A stretch of 64,000 nt of DNA from Pseudoxanthomonas sp. JBR18 (GTDB taxonomy: Bacteria > Pseudomonadota > Gammaproteobacteria > Xanthomonadales > Xanthomonadaceae). Below the pieces are notes generated by a model that worked only from the letters and a program-made list of their open reading frames with translations, was not told the DNA's origin and ran no database searches. Each line of letters opens with the position of its first letter. The first letter of the stretch is position 1. The stretch covers positions 1,097,001 to 1,161,000 of the forward strand of contig NZ_CP116339.1 of assembly GCF_028198165.1 (NCBI RefSeq), read 5' to 3'. The translations under genes and the position numbers were made by a program. This document shows positions 17,071 through 26,653 of the stretch, piece by piece.

Positions 17071-17712
17071 TCAGGCTTCCGGAGGCTCCGGGGCCACCGG
17101 CGCCGGCAGCAGCTCGAGCCACTGCTGGACCACGGTCCGCGCCTGGTCCACGCCCAGCTTGGACTCGGAGGAGAACACCTGGAGGCTGACGGTGTCGCCG
17201 AACGCCGAGGACAGCTCCTTCTTCACCGCGGCCATGGTCTGGGCCTGCTGGCCGCGCCCCAGCTTGTCAGCCTTGGTCAGCAATGCGTGCGCCGGCAGGC
17301 CGCGCTGGACCGCGTAGCCCAGCATCTGCCGGTCGTAGTCCTTGAGCGGATGGCGGATGTCCATCACCACCACCAGGCCGCGCAGGGCCTGGCGGGTGGC
17401 GAAGTACTGATCGATGAACGCCTGCCAGTGCGCCTGCAGGTCCATCGGCACCTTGGCATAGCCATAGCCGGGCAGGTCCACCAGGCAGCGCTCGGGCCTG
17501 ACCTCGAAGAACACCAGCTGCTGGGTGCGCCCCGGCGTCTTGGACACGCGCGCCAGCGCGTTGTGGCCGGCCAGGGCGTTGAGGGCGCTGGACTTGCCGG
17601 CGTTCGAGCGCCCGGCGAAGGCCACTTCCAGCCCGGCATCGGGCGGAAGCTGGCGGGCGTTGTGGGCCGACAGCAGATAGTGCGCGGCGTTGAGATAGTT
17701 GGAGACGGCCAT
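17071..17712 (-). CDS. engB: Ribosome biogenesis GTPase EngB/YsxC
   Basis: This is a 213-residue TRAFAC GTPase with the P-loop GRSNAGKS at residues 34-41, switch II DLPGYGYAK, and the base-specificity motif TKAD. EngB assists 50S subunit assembly and is usually essential. The start at 17712 (MAVSNYLN) was chosen; an ATG at 17718 adds two residues. A 220-bp spacer separates it from the divergent cytochrome c4 gene. Confidence 0.93.
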   Translation of the reverse strand: MAVSNYLNAAHYLLSAHNARQLPPDAGLEVAFAGRSNAGKSSALNALAGHNALARVSKTPGRTQQLVFFEVRPERCLVDLPGYGYAKVPMDLQAHWQAFIDQYFATRQALRGLVVVMDIRHPLKDYDRQMLGYAVQRGLPAHALLTKADKLGRGQQAQTMAAVKKELSSAFGDTVSLQVFSSESKLGVDQARTVVQQWLELLPAPVAPEPPEA

Positions 17713-17932
17713 GCCCATAGGATCGCATGGGGATGCGCGCCGGTGAGCGATCCCATGCTGCACCGCGCCACGTTTTGCCGCGAACCGGACGCCAAAACGC
17801 TTCAACACGCCGAATCGGGCGCGGCGGCGGGCGGCGAAATTGACCGCCTGCGCGCGCCATGACGATAATCGGCCGGCTTCGCGTCGGCGCATGCCGGCGC
17901 GCGATCCAAAGGGAACCACGGAGCTCCAGCTA

Positions 17933-18781
17933 ATGCGCCACGCTCGCGTCTTGGGACTGTCCTGTCTTGCCATTGCCGCGGCCGCCTGTGCCGCGTACGC
18001 CCAGACCAGCGTGACAGCGCTGCCTGACAACGCGCCAGTCCAGGCCCAGCCGCTGGAGATCAATCTGGCCAAGACCCACTGGGGCGATCCGCAAGCCGGC
18101 GCGGCCAAGGCCGCGCCCTGCGCGGCCTGCCACGGGGCCGACGGCAATCCGCCCACGCCGATGTACCCACGCCTGGCCGGCCAGGGCGAGCGCTACATCT
18201 CCCAGCAGCTGGCGCTGTTCGCCACCGGTCAGCGCACGTCTGGCATGGCGGCGGTGATGATGCCGTTCGCCCAGTCGCTCAGCCCGCAGGAGATGCGTGA
18301 CGTCGGCGCCTATTTCGCCCAACAGAAGGCCGGGGCCGGCGTGGCCGACGACAGCGTCATCGCCGACGGTCCGTACAAGGGCGAGAAGTTCTACGAAGTC
18401 GGCCAGGCACTGTTCCGCGGGGGGGACGCCAAGCGCGGCATCCCGGCCTGCATGGCCTGCCACGGCCCCAGCGGCGCCGGCAATCCCGGCCCGCCGTATC
18501 CGCACATCGGCGGCCAGCCGCAGGACTACGTGGTCCGGCGCCTGCAGGAGTACCAGGCCGGCACCACCGCCTACAAGGATCCGGCCCACTTCCAGATCAT
18601 GGCCCAGGTCGCCAAGCCCTTGACCGAGCAGGAAATCGCTTCGCTGGCCAGCTATATCCAGGGCCTGCATGACAGCGCGCTGGATGCGGCGGCGGCGGAC
18701 GCGGGGACCGCGCCACCCTCGGCGTCCGCCCCGGCGCCCGCCGAGGCACCGGCCGCTGCGGAACCAACCCAGCAATCCTAG
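17933..18781 (+). CDS. Diheme cytochrome c4
   Basis: This is a 282-residue periplasmic protein. The signal peptide ends near AYA-QT (about residue 23). Two heme c sites, CAACH at 63-67 and CMACH at 173-177, each lie in a homologous half-domain, and methionine-containing segments supply the distal ligands. Cytochrome c4 carries electrons from the bc1 complex to terminal oxidases. The C-terminus has an unusual Ala/Pro-rich tail of about 40 residues. In Gammaproteobacteria the gene is often next to engB and dsbA, as here. Confidence 0.92.
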   Translation: MRHARVLGLSCLAIAAAACAAYAQTSVTALPDNAPVQAQPLEINLAKTHWGDPQAGAAKAAPCAACHGADGNPPTPMYPRLAGQGERYISQQLALFATGQRTSGMAAVMMPFAQSLSPQEMRDVGAYFAQQKAGAGVADDSVIADGPYKGEKFYEVGQALFRGGDAKRGIPACMACHGPSGAGNPGPPYPHIGGQPQDYVVRRLQEYQAGTTAYKDPAHFQIMAQVAKPLTEQEIASLASYIQGLHDSALDAAAADAGTAPPSASAPAPAEAPAAAEPTQQS

Positions 18782-18827
18782 GGTCCAAGCCGCCGGCGAC
18801 ACGCCGGCTGTCACCCTCGTCACGCTC

Positions 18828-18863
18828 GACGCCGGCCCCACCATGGCCGGCGTCGTCGTTTTT
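18828..18863 (+). terminator. Intrinsic terminator after cytochrome c4
   Basis: A perfect 10-bp stem GACGCCGGCC / GGCCGGCGTC with a 7-nt loop is followed by GTCG and five T residues. It lies 46 nt after the cytochrome stop and separates it from the dsbA genes. Confidence 0.88.
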
Positions 18864-18911
18864 CCCGGACAATCCCGTTCCCCACCCCGATCACGGAAGG
18901 ACCCCTCCCGT

Positions 18912-19553
18912 ATGAAGCCCCGCCTGCTGCTGTTGACCCTGCTCGCCCTGCTGCCCCTGGTGGCCTGCGCTTCGCCCACCCAGCCCGTCGAAGGCGAAGA
19001 CTACGACGTGATCCCCGGCGGCAAGCCGTTCGCGCCGCTGACCGGCAAGCAGAAGGTCGAGGTGGCGGAGGTATTCGGCTATGTCTGCATCCATTGCGCG
19101 CATTTCGAGCCGGTCCTGGAAGCCTGGGAGAAGAAGCAGCCGGCCAGCGTGCGCGTCACCCCGGTGCCGGCCGCCTTCGGCGGTTACTGGATTCCCTACG
19201 CCAAGGCCTATTACGCCGCCCAGCAGATGGGCGTGCTCAAGCAGAGCCATGCGGCGATGTTCCGTGCGCTGCACGACACCGGCGAGCTGCCGATCCAGAA
19301 CGCCGGCGATGAGGAGATCGGCCGCTTCTACGCCCAATACGGCGTCGACCCGGCCAAGTTCGCCGCCACGATGGAGTCGCCGCGGGTGACCCAGCAGCTG
19401 CAGCATGCCCGTGAATTCGGCATGGCCAGCGGCATCACCGGGACCCCGACCCTGGTCGTCAACGGCCGCTACCGGATCAAGGTCGCCAGCCCCGACGACG
19501 TCCTCAAGGTGGCCGACTACCTGATCCAGCGCGAGCTGGCCGCGGCCAAATAA
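18912..19553 (+). CDS. dsbA: DsbA-like thiol:disulfide oxidoreductase, lipoprotein, CIHC active site
   Basis: This 213-residue protein has a lipobox LVAC with Cys19, so it is probably membrane-anchored. It has a thioredoxin fold with helical insert. The active site is C59-I-H-C62 where the usual form is CPHC, and the cis-proline loop is TGTPTLVV. It should introduce disulfides into exported proteins. The dipeptide controls redox strength, so Ile in place of Pro suggests altered potential. A second DsbA follows directly. Confidence 0.85.
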   Translation: MKPRLLLLTLLALLPLVACASPTQPVEGEDYDVIPGGKPFAPLTGKQKVEVAEVFGYVCIHCAHFEPVLEAWEKKQPASVRVTPVPAAFGGYWIPYAKAYYAAQQMGVLKQSHAAMFRALHDTGELPIQNAGDEEIGRFYAQYGVDPAKFAATMESPRVTQQLQHAREFGMASGITGTPTLVVNGRYRIKVASPDDVLKVADYLIQRELAAAK

Positions 19554-19632
19554 CATCCACATCTGAAATGAACACGCCGGTTGGCATCATGCCGACCGGT
19601 GCCCGTATCGACGATCCAGGAGTGTGTTGCAC

Positions 19633-20442
19633 ATGAAGACCCGTTTCGCCCTGGCCCTGGTGGCCCTGCTGCCCGTGCTGGCCGCCTGCTCCAAGTCCGA
19701 GTCCAACGCCGCGCCGACGACCGAAACCGCCGCGCCCGCAACCAGCGCCCCAGCGGCCGAACCGGCCACCTCGCAGCCGCCGGCCAGCAGCGCCCCGGCC
19801 ACCGCCGAGGCCGCCGCACCGGACCAGCCCAACAACAACCCGATCGTGCCGCCGCAGGGCCCGGCCCCGGTCGAGGGCCAGGACTACACGGTCATCACCG
19901 ATGGCCAGCCCTTCGAGCCGGCCGACGGCAAGGTGGAAGTGGTCGAGGCGTTCAACTACATCTGCCCGGCCTGCGCGCAGTTCGAGCCGCTGTTCAACCA
20001 GTGGAAGTCCAAGCAGCCGGCCGACGTGAGGGTGGTCTACGTGCCGGCACAGTTCCGTCCGGACTTCCGCGAGTACGCCAAGGTCTTCTACGCCGCCGAA
20101 TCGCTGGGGATCGCCAAGCAGAGCCATGACGCCATGTTCCAGGCCATCCACGTCGAGCACGCCCTGCCGGGCGAGGGTGAACCCTTCGATGCGGACAAGG
20201 TCGCCCAGTGGTACACCAAGTACGGCGTGAGCGCCGAGCAGTTCAAGCAGGCCATGGGCAGCTTCGCGGTGGCCGGGCGGATGAGCAAGGCCAACCAGTT
20301 CATCCTGCGCGCGCAGATCGGCGGAACCCCGTCGGTGATCGTGGGCGGCAAGTACCTGATCAAGCAGAAGCCTTATCCGGAAGTGCTGCGCATCGCCGAC
20401 CACCTGATCGCACGCGAGCGTCAGGCCGCCAAGGCGCAGTAA
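19633..20442 (+). CDS. Second DsbA-like oxidoreductase, lipoprotein with Ala/Pro linker, CPAC active site
   Basis: This 269-residue paralogue of the preceding gene has a lipobox LAAC (Cys19), a 55-residue Ala/Pro/Thr/Ser-rich linker (about residues 22-78), then the DsbA domain. Its active site is C111-P-A-C114 and the cis-proline loop is GGTPSVIV. The linker probably lets the domain reach away from the membrane anchor. The ATG at 19633 is preceded by AGGAG. The GTG at 19624 is too close to that site. Confidence 0.85.
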   Translation: MKTRFALALVALLPVLAACSKSESNAAPTTETAAPATSAPAAEPATSQPPASSAPATAEAAAPDQPNNNPIVPPQGPAPVEGQDYTVITDGQPFEPADGKVEVVEAFNYICPACAQFEPLFNQWKSKQPADVRVVYVPAQFRPDFREYAKVFYAAESLGIAKQSHDAMFQAIHVEHALPGEGEPFDADKVAQWYTKYGVSAEQFKQAMGSFAVAGRMSKANQFILRAQIGGTPSVIVGGKYLIKQKPYPEVLRIADHLIARERQAAKAQ

Positions 20443-20451
20443 GGCCCACCG

Positions 20452-21228
20452 ATGTCCGACGTGTCTGCCCCCCCGCGCCGGCTGAGGATGTTGAGCGCCA
20501 ACATCCAGGCCGGCTCCAGCACCCGCCGCTACAGCGACTACTTCACCCGCAGCTGGTCGCACGCGTTACCGGTCGGCGCTAAGCGCACCAGCCTGGACGC
20601 GATCGCCCAGCTCGCCGGGGAGCATGACATCGTCGGTCTGCAGGAAGCCGACCCGGGCAGCCTGCGCTCGGGCTTCACCAACCAGACCCACTACGTGGCC
20701 GAGCAGGCGGGGTTCAAGCACTGGAGCCACCAGCCCAATCGCAACGTGGCCCGGGTGGCGGGCAGCGCCAATGGCCTGCTCAGCAAGCTGCAGCCGGTCA
20801 AGGTCGACATGCACCCCCTGCCCGGCCGCATCGCAGGGCGCGGGGTGCTGCTGGCGCACTTCGGCCATGGCGACGAAGGTCTGGTCGTGGCGGTCGCCCA
20901 CCTGTCGCTGGGCAACGGCTCGCGACGGATGCAGCTGGCCTTCATCGCCGAGCTGCTGGCCAGCCATCCGCACGCGGTGCTGATGGGCGACTTCAACTGC
21001 GTGCCCGACGTGCCGGAGATGGAGCTGCTCTACAGCCGCACCCACCTGCGACCGCCGAGCTTCTGCGTGCCCACCTTTCCCAGCTGGAAGCCGGCGCGCG
21101 CCATCGACCACATCCTGGTCACCGACCACCTGGTGCACGAAAACGCGCGCGCGCTGCCGGCGGCCTTTTCCGACCATCTGGCGCTGGCCCTGGACATCGA
21201 CGTCCCGGTCGCGGCGCTCAAGCAGTAG
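20452..21228 (+). CDS. Endonuclease/exonuclease/phosphatase family protein
   Basis: This is a 258-residue protein of the metal-dependent EEP superfamily (exonuclease III, DNase I and inositol phosphatases). Motifs are SANIQAG, the metal ligand in GLQEAD, MGDFNCVPD, and the catalytic Asp-His pairs in AIDHILV and FSDHLAL. No signal peptide is evident. The substrate could be DNA, RNA or a phospho-lipid or sugar. It starts 9 nt after the second dsbA and is likely in the same transcript. Confidence 0.8.
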   Translation: MSDVSAPPRRLRMLSANIQAGSSTRRYSDYFTRSWSHALPVGAKRTSLDAIAQLAGEHDIVGLQEADPGSLRSGFTNQTHYVAEQAGFKHWSHQPNRNVARVAGSANGLLSKLQPVKVDMHPLPGRIAGRGVLLAHFGHGDEGLVVAVAHLSLGNGSRRMQLAFIAELLASHPHAVLMGDFNCVPDVPEMELLYSRTHLRPPSFCVPTFPSWKPARAIDHILVTDHLVHENARALPAAFSDHLALALDIDVPVAALKQ

Positions 21229-21247
21229 CGGCACGAGGAAGTCGCGC

Positions 21248-21263
21248 GAGCCGCCATGGCGGC
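21248..21263. repeat. Single GAGCCGCCATGGCGGC palindrome
   Basis: A degenerate single copy of the GTGGGAGCCGCCATGGCGGC REP family (see 3603 and 33048) lies just after the EEP stop codon. Confidence 0.5.
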
Positions 21264-21369
21264 ACAATGGCCTGTGCCTGCGTCTTTCCGCACGTGCTGC
21301 GCCTGTCGGCTGCGGCCCGCGCCGGCATGCAAAAAAGCGATTCATGCGCGCCTGCTTATCATCGCCGGC

Positions 21370-23337
21370 ATGATGCGCACCGCCTTGCTCTGCAGCTTCA
21401 CCGCCCTGTTGGCCCTCGCGCCGATGGCCCATGCCCAGGACCTGGACGCCCAGCGCCCCCTGGTCCGCACCGCACTGGAGAACGCCCAGCGCGGCCAGGC
21501 CGACGACGCCCTGCGCAACCCCGCCCTGGCCGACAGCCCGCTGCGCGGCTGGATCGAATACGCCCAGCTGCGGCGCAACATCGACGATGTCGGGGTCGCC
21601 CAGGCGCAGGACTTCCTGCGCCGCTACGCCGGCCAGCCGGTGGCGGCCAGCTTCCGCAGCGCGTGGCTGCCGGCGCTGGCGCGGCAGAAGGATTGGAGCG
21701 ACTTTCTTGCGGCCTGGCAGCCCACCGATAACCTGGCCCTGCGCTGTGCGCGCCTGCAGGCGCAGTGGGTGCTGGGACGCACCGATGCGAGCTGGGTCGA
21801 GGAGGCCCAGTCCATCTGGCGCGCGGGCAGCAGCTCGCTGCCCGATGGCTGCGACCCGGTCTTCGCCGCGCTCGACAGCCAGGGCAAGCTGACCGACGCC
21901 CTGCGCTGGGCGCGCATCGACGCAGCCGCCGCCGAAGGCCAGACCGGCGTGATGCGCTTTGCCGCCAGCGGGCTGCCGGCCAGCCAGCGCAGCCAGGCGG
22001 TGGCGTATGCCAGCTTCCTCGATGCACCCAGCGCGCAGGCCCTGTCCTGGGATCGCTCGGACCGCAGCCGTCAGATCGCCGCCAATGGCCTGGCGCAGCT
22101 GGCCCGCAAGGACCCCGATGCCGCCGAGCGCCTGCTGCCGCAGTACGTGCAGGCGCTCAAGCTCGACGACACCCAGCGCGGTCAGGTGCTGTACCAGATC
22201 GCGCTGTGGACGGTGGCCTCCTACCTGCCCGATTCTGCGCGACGACTGGCCGCAGTGCCGGCATCGGCCTACGACGAACGCCTGCACGAATGGCAGGTGC
22301 GCGAAGCGCTGTCGCGCGGCGACTGGCCCGCGGCGCTGGCCGCCATCCGCGCGATGCCGGCCAGTCAGCGCCAGGACCCGCGCTGGTCGTATTTCGAAGC
22401 GCGCATGCTGGACAAGACCGGTCTGCCCGACGACGCGCGCCCGTTCTACGCGCGCGCCGCACGCAGCGCGACCTACCACGGCTTCCTGGCGGCCGATCAC
22501 CTGGGCCAGGCCTATGCGCTGTGCCCGGTCATCCCGCACGACAGCGCACAGGCCCGGGCAGCCGTGGCCCGCGACCCGGCGCTGATCCGCGCCATGGAGC
22601 TGTGGAAGCTGGACCAGCCCGCCTGGGCGGTGGCCGAATGGAAGGACGCCCTGACCCGCTTCAACGACGACCAGCGCCGCATGGCGGTGGAGGTCGCACA
22701 GGACAACGGCTGGTTCGATCGGGCGGTGTTCTCGCTGGGCAAGCAGCCGGGCGAACTGCAGCTCTACACCCTGCGCTTTCCCCTGCACCACGACGCGACC
22801 ATCCGCCGCGAGGCGAAGAAGAACGCGCTCGACCCGGCCTGGATCGCCGCCGAGATCCGCGCCGAGAGCATCTTCAACCCGGCCGCGCGCTCGCCGGCCA
22901 ATGCCCGCGGGCTGATGCAGGTGCTGCCGGGCACCGGCGCGGCGGTGGCCAGCCGCCAGGCCATCGCCTACGACGGCGCCCCCAGCCTGTACGACGCGGA
23001 CACCAACATCGCCATCGGCACGGCCTACCTGCGCGAGCTGCTAGACAAGTACGGCGCCCCCTACGTGACCATCGCCGCCTACAACGCCGGGCCCACGCCC
23101 ACCGCGCGCTGGCAGTCGCAGCGGCCCGGCTTCGATCCGGACATCTGGATCGAGACCATCAGCTACAAGGAAACGCGCGAATACGTCGCGCGCGTGCTGG
23201 CCTTCAGCGTGATCTACGACTGGCGCCTCAACGACGATGCGCTGTCACTGAGCGAGCGCATGGCCGGCCGCCTGGACGGACGGCGCAAGGGCTTCACCTG
23301 CCCCGGCGCGACCTCGGCACAGAACGAGGAAGGCTGA
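21370..23337 (+). CDS. slt: Soluble lytic murein transglycosylase
   Basis: This 655-residue periplasmic enzyme cleaves peptidoglycan between MurNAc and GlcNAc with 1,6-anhydro product formation. The signal peptide ends AHA-QD. A long alpha-superhelical, doughnut-like domain (about residues 30-440) is followed by a C-terminal SLT domain. The catalytic Glu499 is in AESIFNP, and downstream family motifs are ARGLMQVLP and [13 protein letters not shown]. The size matches E. coli Slt70. ATG at 21370 was preferred over a longer frame because it begins the signal peptide. Confidence 0.93.
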   Translation: MMRTALLCSFTALLALAPMAHAQDLDAQRPLVRTALENAQRGQADDALRNPALADSPLRGWIEYAQLRRNIDDVGVAQAQDFLRRYAGQPVAASFRSAWLPALARQKDWSDFLAAWQPTDNLALRCARLQAQWVLGRTDASWVEEAQSIWRAGSSSLPDGCDPVFAALDSQGKLTDALRWARIDAAAAEGQTGVMRFAASGLPASQRSQAVAYASFLDAPSAQALSWDRSDRSRQIAANGLAQLARKDPDAAERLLPQYVQALKLDDTQRGQVLYQIALWTVASYLPDSARRLAAVPASAYDERLHEWQVREALSRGDWPAALAAIRAMPASQRQDPRWSYFEARMLDKTGLPDDARPFYARAARSATYHGFLAADHLGQAYALCPVIPHDSAQARAAVARDPALIRAMELWKLDQPAWAVAEWKDALTRFNDDQRRMAVEVAQDNGWFDRAVFSLGKQPGELQLYTLRFPLHHDATIRREAKKNALDPAWIAAEIRAESIFNPAARSPANARGLMQVLPGTGAAVASRQAIAYDGAPSLYDADTNIAIGTAYLRELLDKYGAPYVTIAAYNAGPTPTARWQSQRPGFDPDIWIETISYKETREYVARVLAFSVIYDWRLNDDALSLSERMAGRLDGRRKGFTCPGATSAQNEEG

Positions 23338-23369
23338 CGTTTCGCCCCACGCGGGCGATTATGGACGGC

Positions 23370-24596
23370 ATGAAGACGTATCTGGTTGGCGGCGCGGTCC
23401 GCGATGCCCTGCTCGGCCTGCCCGCCGGTGATCGCGACTGGGTGGTGGTCGGCGCCACCCAGGCGCAGATGGAGGCGCAGGGCTTCCGCGCGGTGGGCAA
23501 GGACTTCCCGGTGTTCCTGCATCCGGACACCCAGGAAGAGCACGCGCTGGCGCGCACCGAGCGCAAGTCCGGGCGCGGCTATCGCGGCTTCGTGGTCGAT
23601 GCCGACCCTTCGGTGACGCTGGAAGAGGACCTGCAGCGCCGCGACTTCACGCTCAATGCGATCGCCCGCGACGCCGATGGCACGCTGGTCGATCCCTACG
23701 GCGGGGCGCGCGACATCGCCGCACGCGTGCTGCGCCATGTCGGCCCGGCCTTCGTCGAAGATCCCCTGCGTGTGCTGCGCGCGGCGCGGTTCATGGCGCG
23801 CTTTGCGCCGTTGGGCTTCACCGTCGCCCCCGAAACACTGGCGCTGATGCGGCAGATGGCCGACAGCGGCGAGCTGGACACCTTGGTGCCCGAGCGGGTG
23901 TGGCAGGAGCTGCGTCGCGCGCTGGCCTCCAAGCAGCCCAGTGCGTTCCTGCGCACGCTGCACGAGGCAGGCGCGCTGCGCCACGTGCTGCCCGAAGTGG
24001 AGGCGCTGTACGGCGTGCCGCAGCGGGCCGAGTTCCATCCGGAGATCGACACCGGCGTGCACCAGGAACTGGTCAGCGACATGGCCGCGCACCTGGCCCC
24101 GGGCGACGATCTGATCGGCTTCGCCGCGCTCACGCATGACCTGGGCAAGGCGCTGACGCCGGCCGACGTGCTGCCACGCCACATCGGCCATGAGCGCGCC
24201 GGAATCAAACCGCTGCAGGCACTGGCCGCGCGGCTGAAGGTGCCGGCCGAACACCGCGACCTGGCGCTGATCGCCTGCCGCGAGCATCTCAACGTGCATC
24301 GCCTGGACGAACTGCGCGATGCCACCGTGCTCGAGCTGCTGACCCGCTGCGACGCCTTCCGCCGGCCTGCGCGCATCGCCCAGTTGGCGACGGTGTGCGA
24401 ATGCGACAAGCGTGGCCGTGCCGGCAGCGCGCACGATGCCTATCCGCAGGGCGCGATGCTGCAGCGGCTCCATGCCGCCGCACTGTCGGTCAACGCGCGC
24501 GACCTGGTAGCCGAAGGCCTGCAGGGTCCGCAGATCGGGGAAGCGCTGCGCAAGGCCCGTGTCGCGGCGATCGGCGCGGCGCGGCGCGGCGGCTAG
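23370..24596 (+). CDS. cca: Multifunctional CCA tRNA nucleotidyltransferase
   Basis: This 408-residue enzyme adds and repairs the 3'-CCA end of tRNAs. The N-terminal head [18 protein letters not shown] and GDRDWVVVG is nearly the E. coli Cca sequence. The [10 protein letters not shown] motif and the RRxxD-like nucleotide-reading helix follow. The C-terminal HD domain ([10 protein letters not shown]) adds the phosphatase/phosphodiesterase activity seen in the gammaproteobacterial class. The start ATG at 23370 was chosen by family alignment; the ATG at 23361 is upstream and in frame. Confidence 0.95.
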   Translation: MKTYLVGGAVRDALLGLPAGDRDWVVVGATQAQMEAQGFRAVGKDFPVFLHPDTQEEHALARTERKSGRGYRGFVVDADPSVTLEEDLQRRDFTLNAIARDADGTLVDPYGGARDIAARVLRHVGPAFVEDPLRVLRAARFMARFAPLGFTVAPETLALMRQMADSGELDTLVPERVWQELRRALASKQPSAFLRTLHEAGALRHVLPEVEALYGVPQRAEFHPEIDTGVHQELVSDMAAHLAPGDDLIGFAALTHDLGKALTPADVLPRHIGHERAGIKPLQALAARLKVPAEHRDLALIACREHLNVHRLDELRDATVLELLTRCDAFRRPARIAQLATVCECDKRGRAGSAHDAYPQGAMLQRLHAAALSVNARDLVAEGLQGPQIGEALRKARVAAIGAARRGG

Positions 24597-24611
24597 GGCG
24601 AACGCGCGCGC

Positions 24612-25514
24612 TCAGGCCGTTTCCAGCGCCTGCAGGAAGGCCTCCAGCGCCGGCGAGCGCGGGCGGTTGCCCAGCTCCAGGCGATAGAGCGGACGCTGCA
24701 GGGCCGGGCCGTCGGGTAGCCCCAGCGCGCGCAGTCGGCCATCGGCGATGAAATCGGCCACCACGGCGGCCGGAAGGATCGCCACCCCGGCGCCGGCCGC
24801 CACCGCGCGGGCGATGGCCTCGTTGCCGCCGATCTCCACGCTGCGTGCCGGGGTGATGCCGCGCGCAGCCAGCAGGTGTTCGGCGACCTCGCGCGTGCCC
24901 GAGCCGGGCTCACGCACCAGCCAGCACTGTGCTGCCAGCTGCTTGGCACTGGCCCGTCGCGCCTGTCCCAACGGTGCCTGCGCGGCGATCACCGCCTGCA
25001 GCGGCTCCTCGCGCCAGCGCGTGGCCACGATGCGCTCGTCGTGCGCCGGACCTTCGACAAACCCGGCATCGATGCGACAGTCGATCAGCGCAGCGACCAC
25101 CTCCTCGGTGTTGCCGACCTCCAGGGCGCTGTCCAGCTGCGGCTGGCGCACCACATGCGCGGCGAAGGCCTCGGCCAGCCAGTACGCGGCCACCGTCGTG
25201 CTGGCCCCGATGCGCAGCCCGCCGCGGCGCAGCCCGACCCGTTCGCGCACCTCGTCCATGGCCGCCCGCTCCATCGCGAAGATGCCGCGCGCGTGGCGAT
25301 ACAGCGCCTGCCCGCCCTCGGTCAGGCGCACGCCGCGCCCGCCGGAGCGATCGATCAACGGCAGGTCGAGCTGGTGTTCCAGCTCGCGCAGGGCCTTGGA
25401 CACCGCCGATTGGCTGACGAACAGCGCCTCGGCCGCGCGCGAGAAGCCGTTGTGTTCGACCACCGCGGCAAAGACGCGCAACAGATGCAGATTCAAGCCA
25501 TGAGCTGGATTCAT
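24612..25514 (-). CDS. LysR-family regulator, YeiE-like
   Basis: This is a 300-residue LysR regulator with an N-terminal winged helix (FSRAAEALFVSQSAVSKALRELEHQL) and a C-terminal type 2 periplasmic-binding-like effector domain. It is divergent from a YeiH transporter, the same pairing as yeiE-yeiH in E. coli, so it probably controls that gene. YeiE has been linked to sulfite sensing in enterobacteria; whether the effector is shared here is inference. The start at 25514 gives MNPAHGLNLHLL. Confidence 0.85.
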   Translation of the reverse strand: MNPAHGLNLHLLRVFAAVVEHNGFSRAAEALFVSQSAVSKALRELEHQLDLPLIDRSGGRGVRLTEGGQALYRHARGIFAMERAAMDEVRERVGLRRGGLRIGASTTVAAYWLAEAFAAHVVRQPQLDSALEVGNTEEVVAALIDCRIDAGFVEGPAHDERIVATRWREEPLQAVIAAQAPLGQARRASAKQLAAQCWLVREPGSGTREVAEHLLAARGITPARSVEIGGNEAIARAVAAGAGVAILPAAVVADFIADGRLRALGLPDGPALQRPLYRLELGNRPRSPALEAFLQALETA

Positions 25515-25523
25515 GGAATCGTG

Positions 25524-25547
25524 AGAATGATGTATTGGACGCATTCT
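25524..25547. promoter_or_regulatory. LysR-type operator between the LysR and YeiH genes
   Basis: AGAATG and CATTCT form a perfect interrupted palindrome with a 12-nt AT-rich spacer, 10 nt upstream of the LysR start codon and about 54 nt upstream of yeiH. Its form and location suit autorepression and control of the divergent transporter. Confidence 0.6.
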
Positions 25548-25600
25548 AGGCCCGGGCGGAGGATGCCTGCATCCCTCCTTGCCTCAGCGCCAAGATCGCC

Positions 25601-26653
25601 ATGTCCAGCACCGCCACCCATCCGCTCGCCAGCCCGATGCGCAGCCCCGGCTTCTGGCCGGGCCTGACCCTGGTCCTGGCCGTCGCCCTGGCCGGCATCG
25701 GCCTGTCCAAGCTGCCCTGGGCCCAGACCGCCGGCCTGAGCGCGCTGACCCTGGCCATCGTCATCGGTATCGTGCTGGGCAACACCGCCTTCCCGGCCAT
25801 CGCACCCAGGACCGGGGCCGGCGTGGACTACGCCAAGGGCATGCTGCTGCGCGCGGGCATCGTGCTGTACGGCTTCCGGGTGACCTTCCAAGACGTGATG
25901 GGCGTGGGCCTGGCCGGATTGGTGATCGACCTGGTGGTGGTCTGCGGCGTGTTCTGCACGGCCACCTGGATCGGCACGCGGCTGCTGAAGATGGACCGCG
26001 AGACGGCGATGCTGATCGGCTCTGGCAGCGCGATCTGCGGTGCCGCCGCCGTGCTGGCCGCCGAGCCGGTGATCAAGGCGCAGGCACACAAGGTGTCCGT
26101 CGCGGTGGCCACGGTCGTGGTGTTCGGCACGCTGGGCATGTTCGTCTATCCGTGGATGTATCCGCATCTGGGGCTGGATGCGCATGCCTATGGCGTCTAT
26201 GCCGGCTCGACCATCCACGAGGTCGCACAGGTAGTGGTGGCCGGGCGCTCGGTCAGCGACGAGGCAGGCGCCGCTGCGGTGATCGAGAAGATGCTGCGGG
26301 TCATGCTGCTGGCGCCGTTCCTGCTGATCCTGGGCGCGTGGCTCAAGCGCGGCGCGCAGACGGCGGCCGGCGCCGAGGCAACCAAGCTCACGATCCCGTG
26401 GTTCGCGATCCTGTTCGTGGTGGTGGCCGGCTTCAACTCGCTGCACCTGCTCTCCAAGCCGGTGCTCGATGCGATCCTGCTGCTGGATACGCTGCTGCTG
26501 GCCATGGCGATGGCCGCACTGGGCCTGCGCACCCACTGGGGCGCGATCAAACAGGCCGGCGCACGGCCGCTGCTGCTGGCCTTGATCCTGTGGGTGCTGC
26601 TGATGGGCGGCGGGTATCTGCTCAACATCGGGGTCGTGGCACTGCTGGGCTGA
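25601..26653 (+). CDS. yeiH: YeiH/UPF0324 family putative sulfate/sulfite exporter
   Basis: This 350-residue inner-membrane protein has about ten helices. Family motifs are GIVLGNTAFP, KGMLLRAGIVLYGFRVTF, GSGSAICGAAAV and GSTIHEVAQVVVAG. The family is annotated as a putative sulfate exporter, although direct transport proof is thin. It is divergent from its likely LysR regulator and followed by a long repeat region, so it is monocistronic. Confidence 0.85.
   Translation: MSSTATHPLASPMRSPGFWPGLTLVLAVALAGIGLSKLPWAQTAGLSALTLAIVIGIVLGNTAFPAIAPRTGAGVDYAKGMLLRAGIVLYGFRVTFQDVMGVGLAGLVIDLVVVCGVFCTATWIGTRLLKMDRETAMLIGSGSAICGAAAVLAAEPVIKAQAHKVSVAVATVVVFGTLGMFVYPWMYPHLGLDAHAYGVYAGSTIHEVAQVVVAGRSVSDEAGAAAVIEKMLRVMLLAPFLLILGAWLKRGAQTAAGAEATKLTIPWFAILFVVVAGFNSLHLLSKPVLDAILLLDTLLLAMAMAALGLRTHWGAIKQAGARPLLLALILWVLLMGGGYLLNIGVVALLG

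Noticed and set aside
17713-17932. Small RNA next to engB, like Spot 42 in enterobacteria
   Set aside because: No promoter-terminator pair or matching sequence was visible in the 220-bp gap.
20566-22791. 741-codon minus-strand frame
   Set aside because: It overlaps the EEP and slt genes in antisense; both real genes carry intact active-site motifs.
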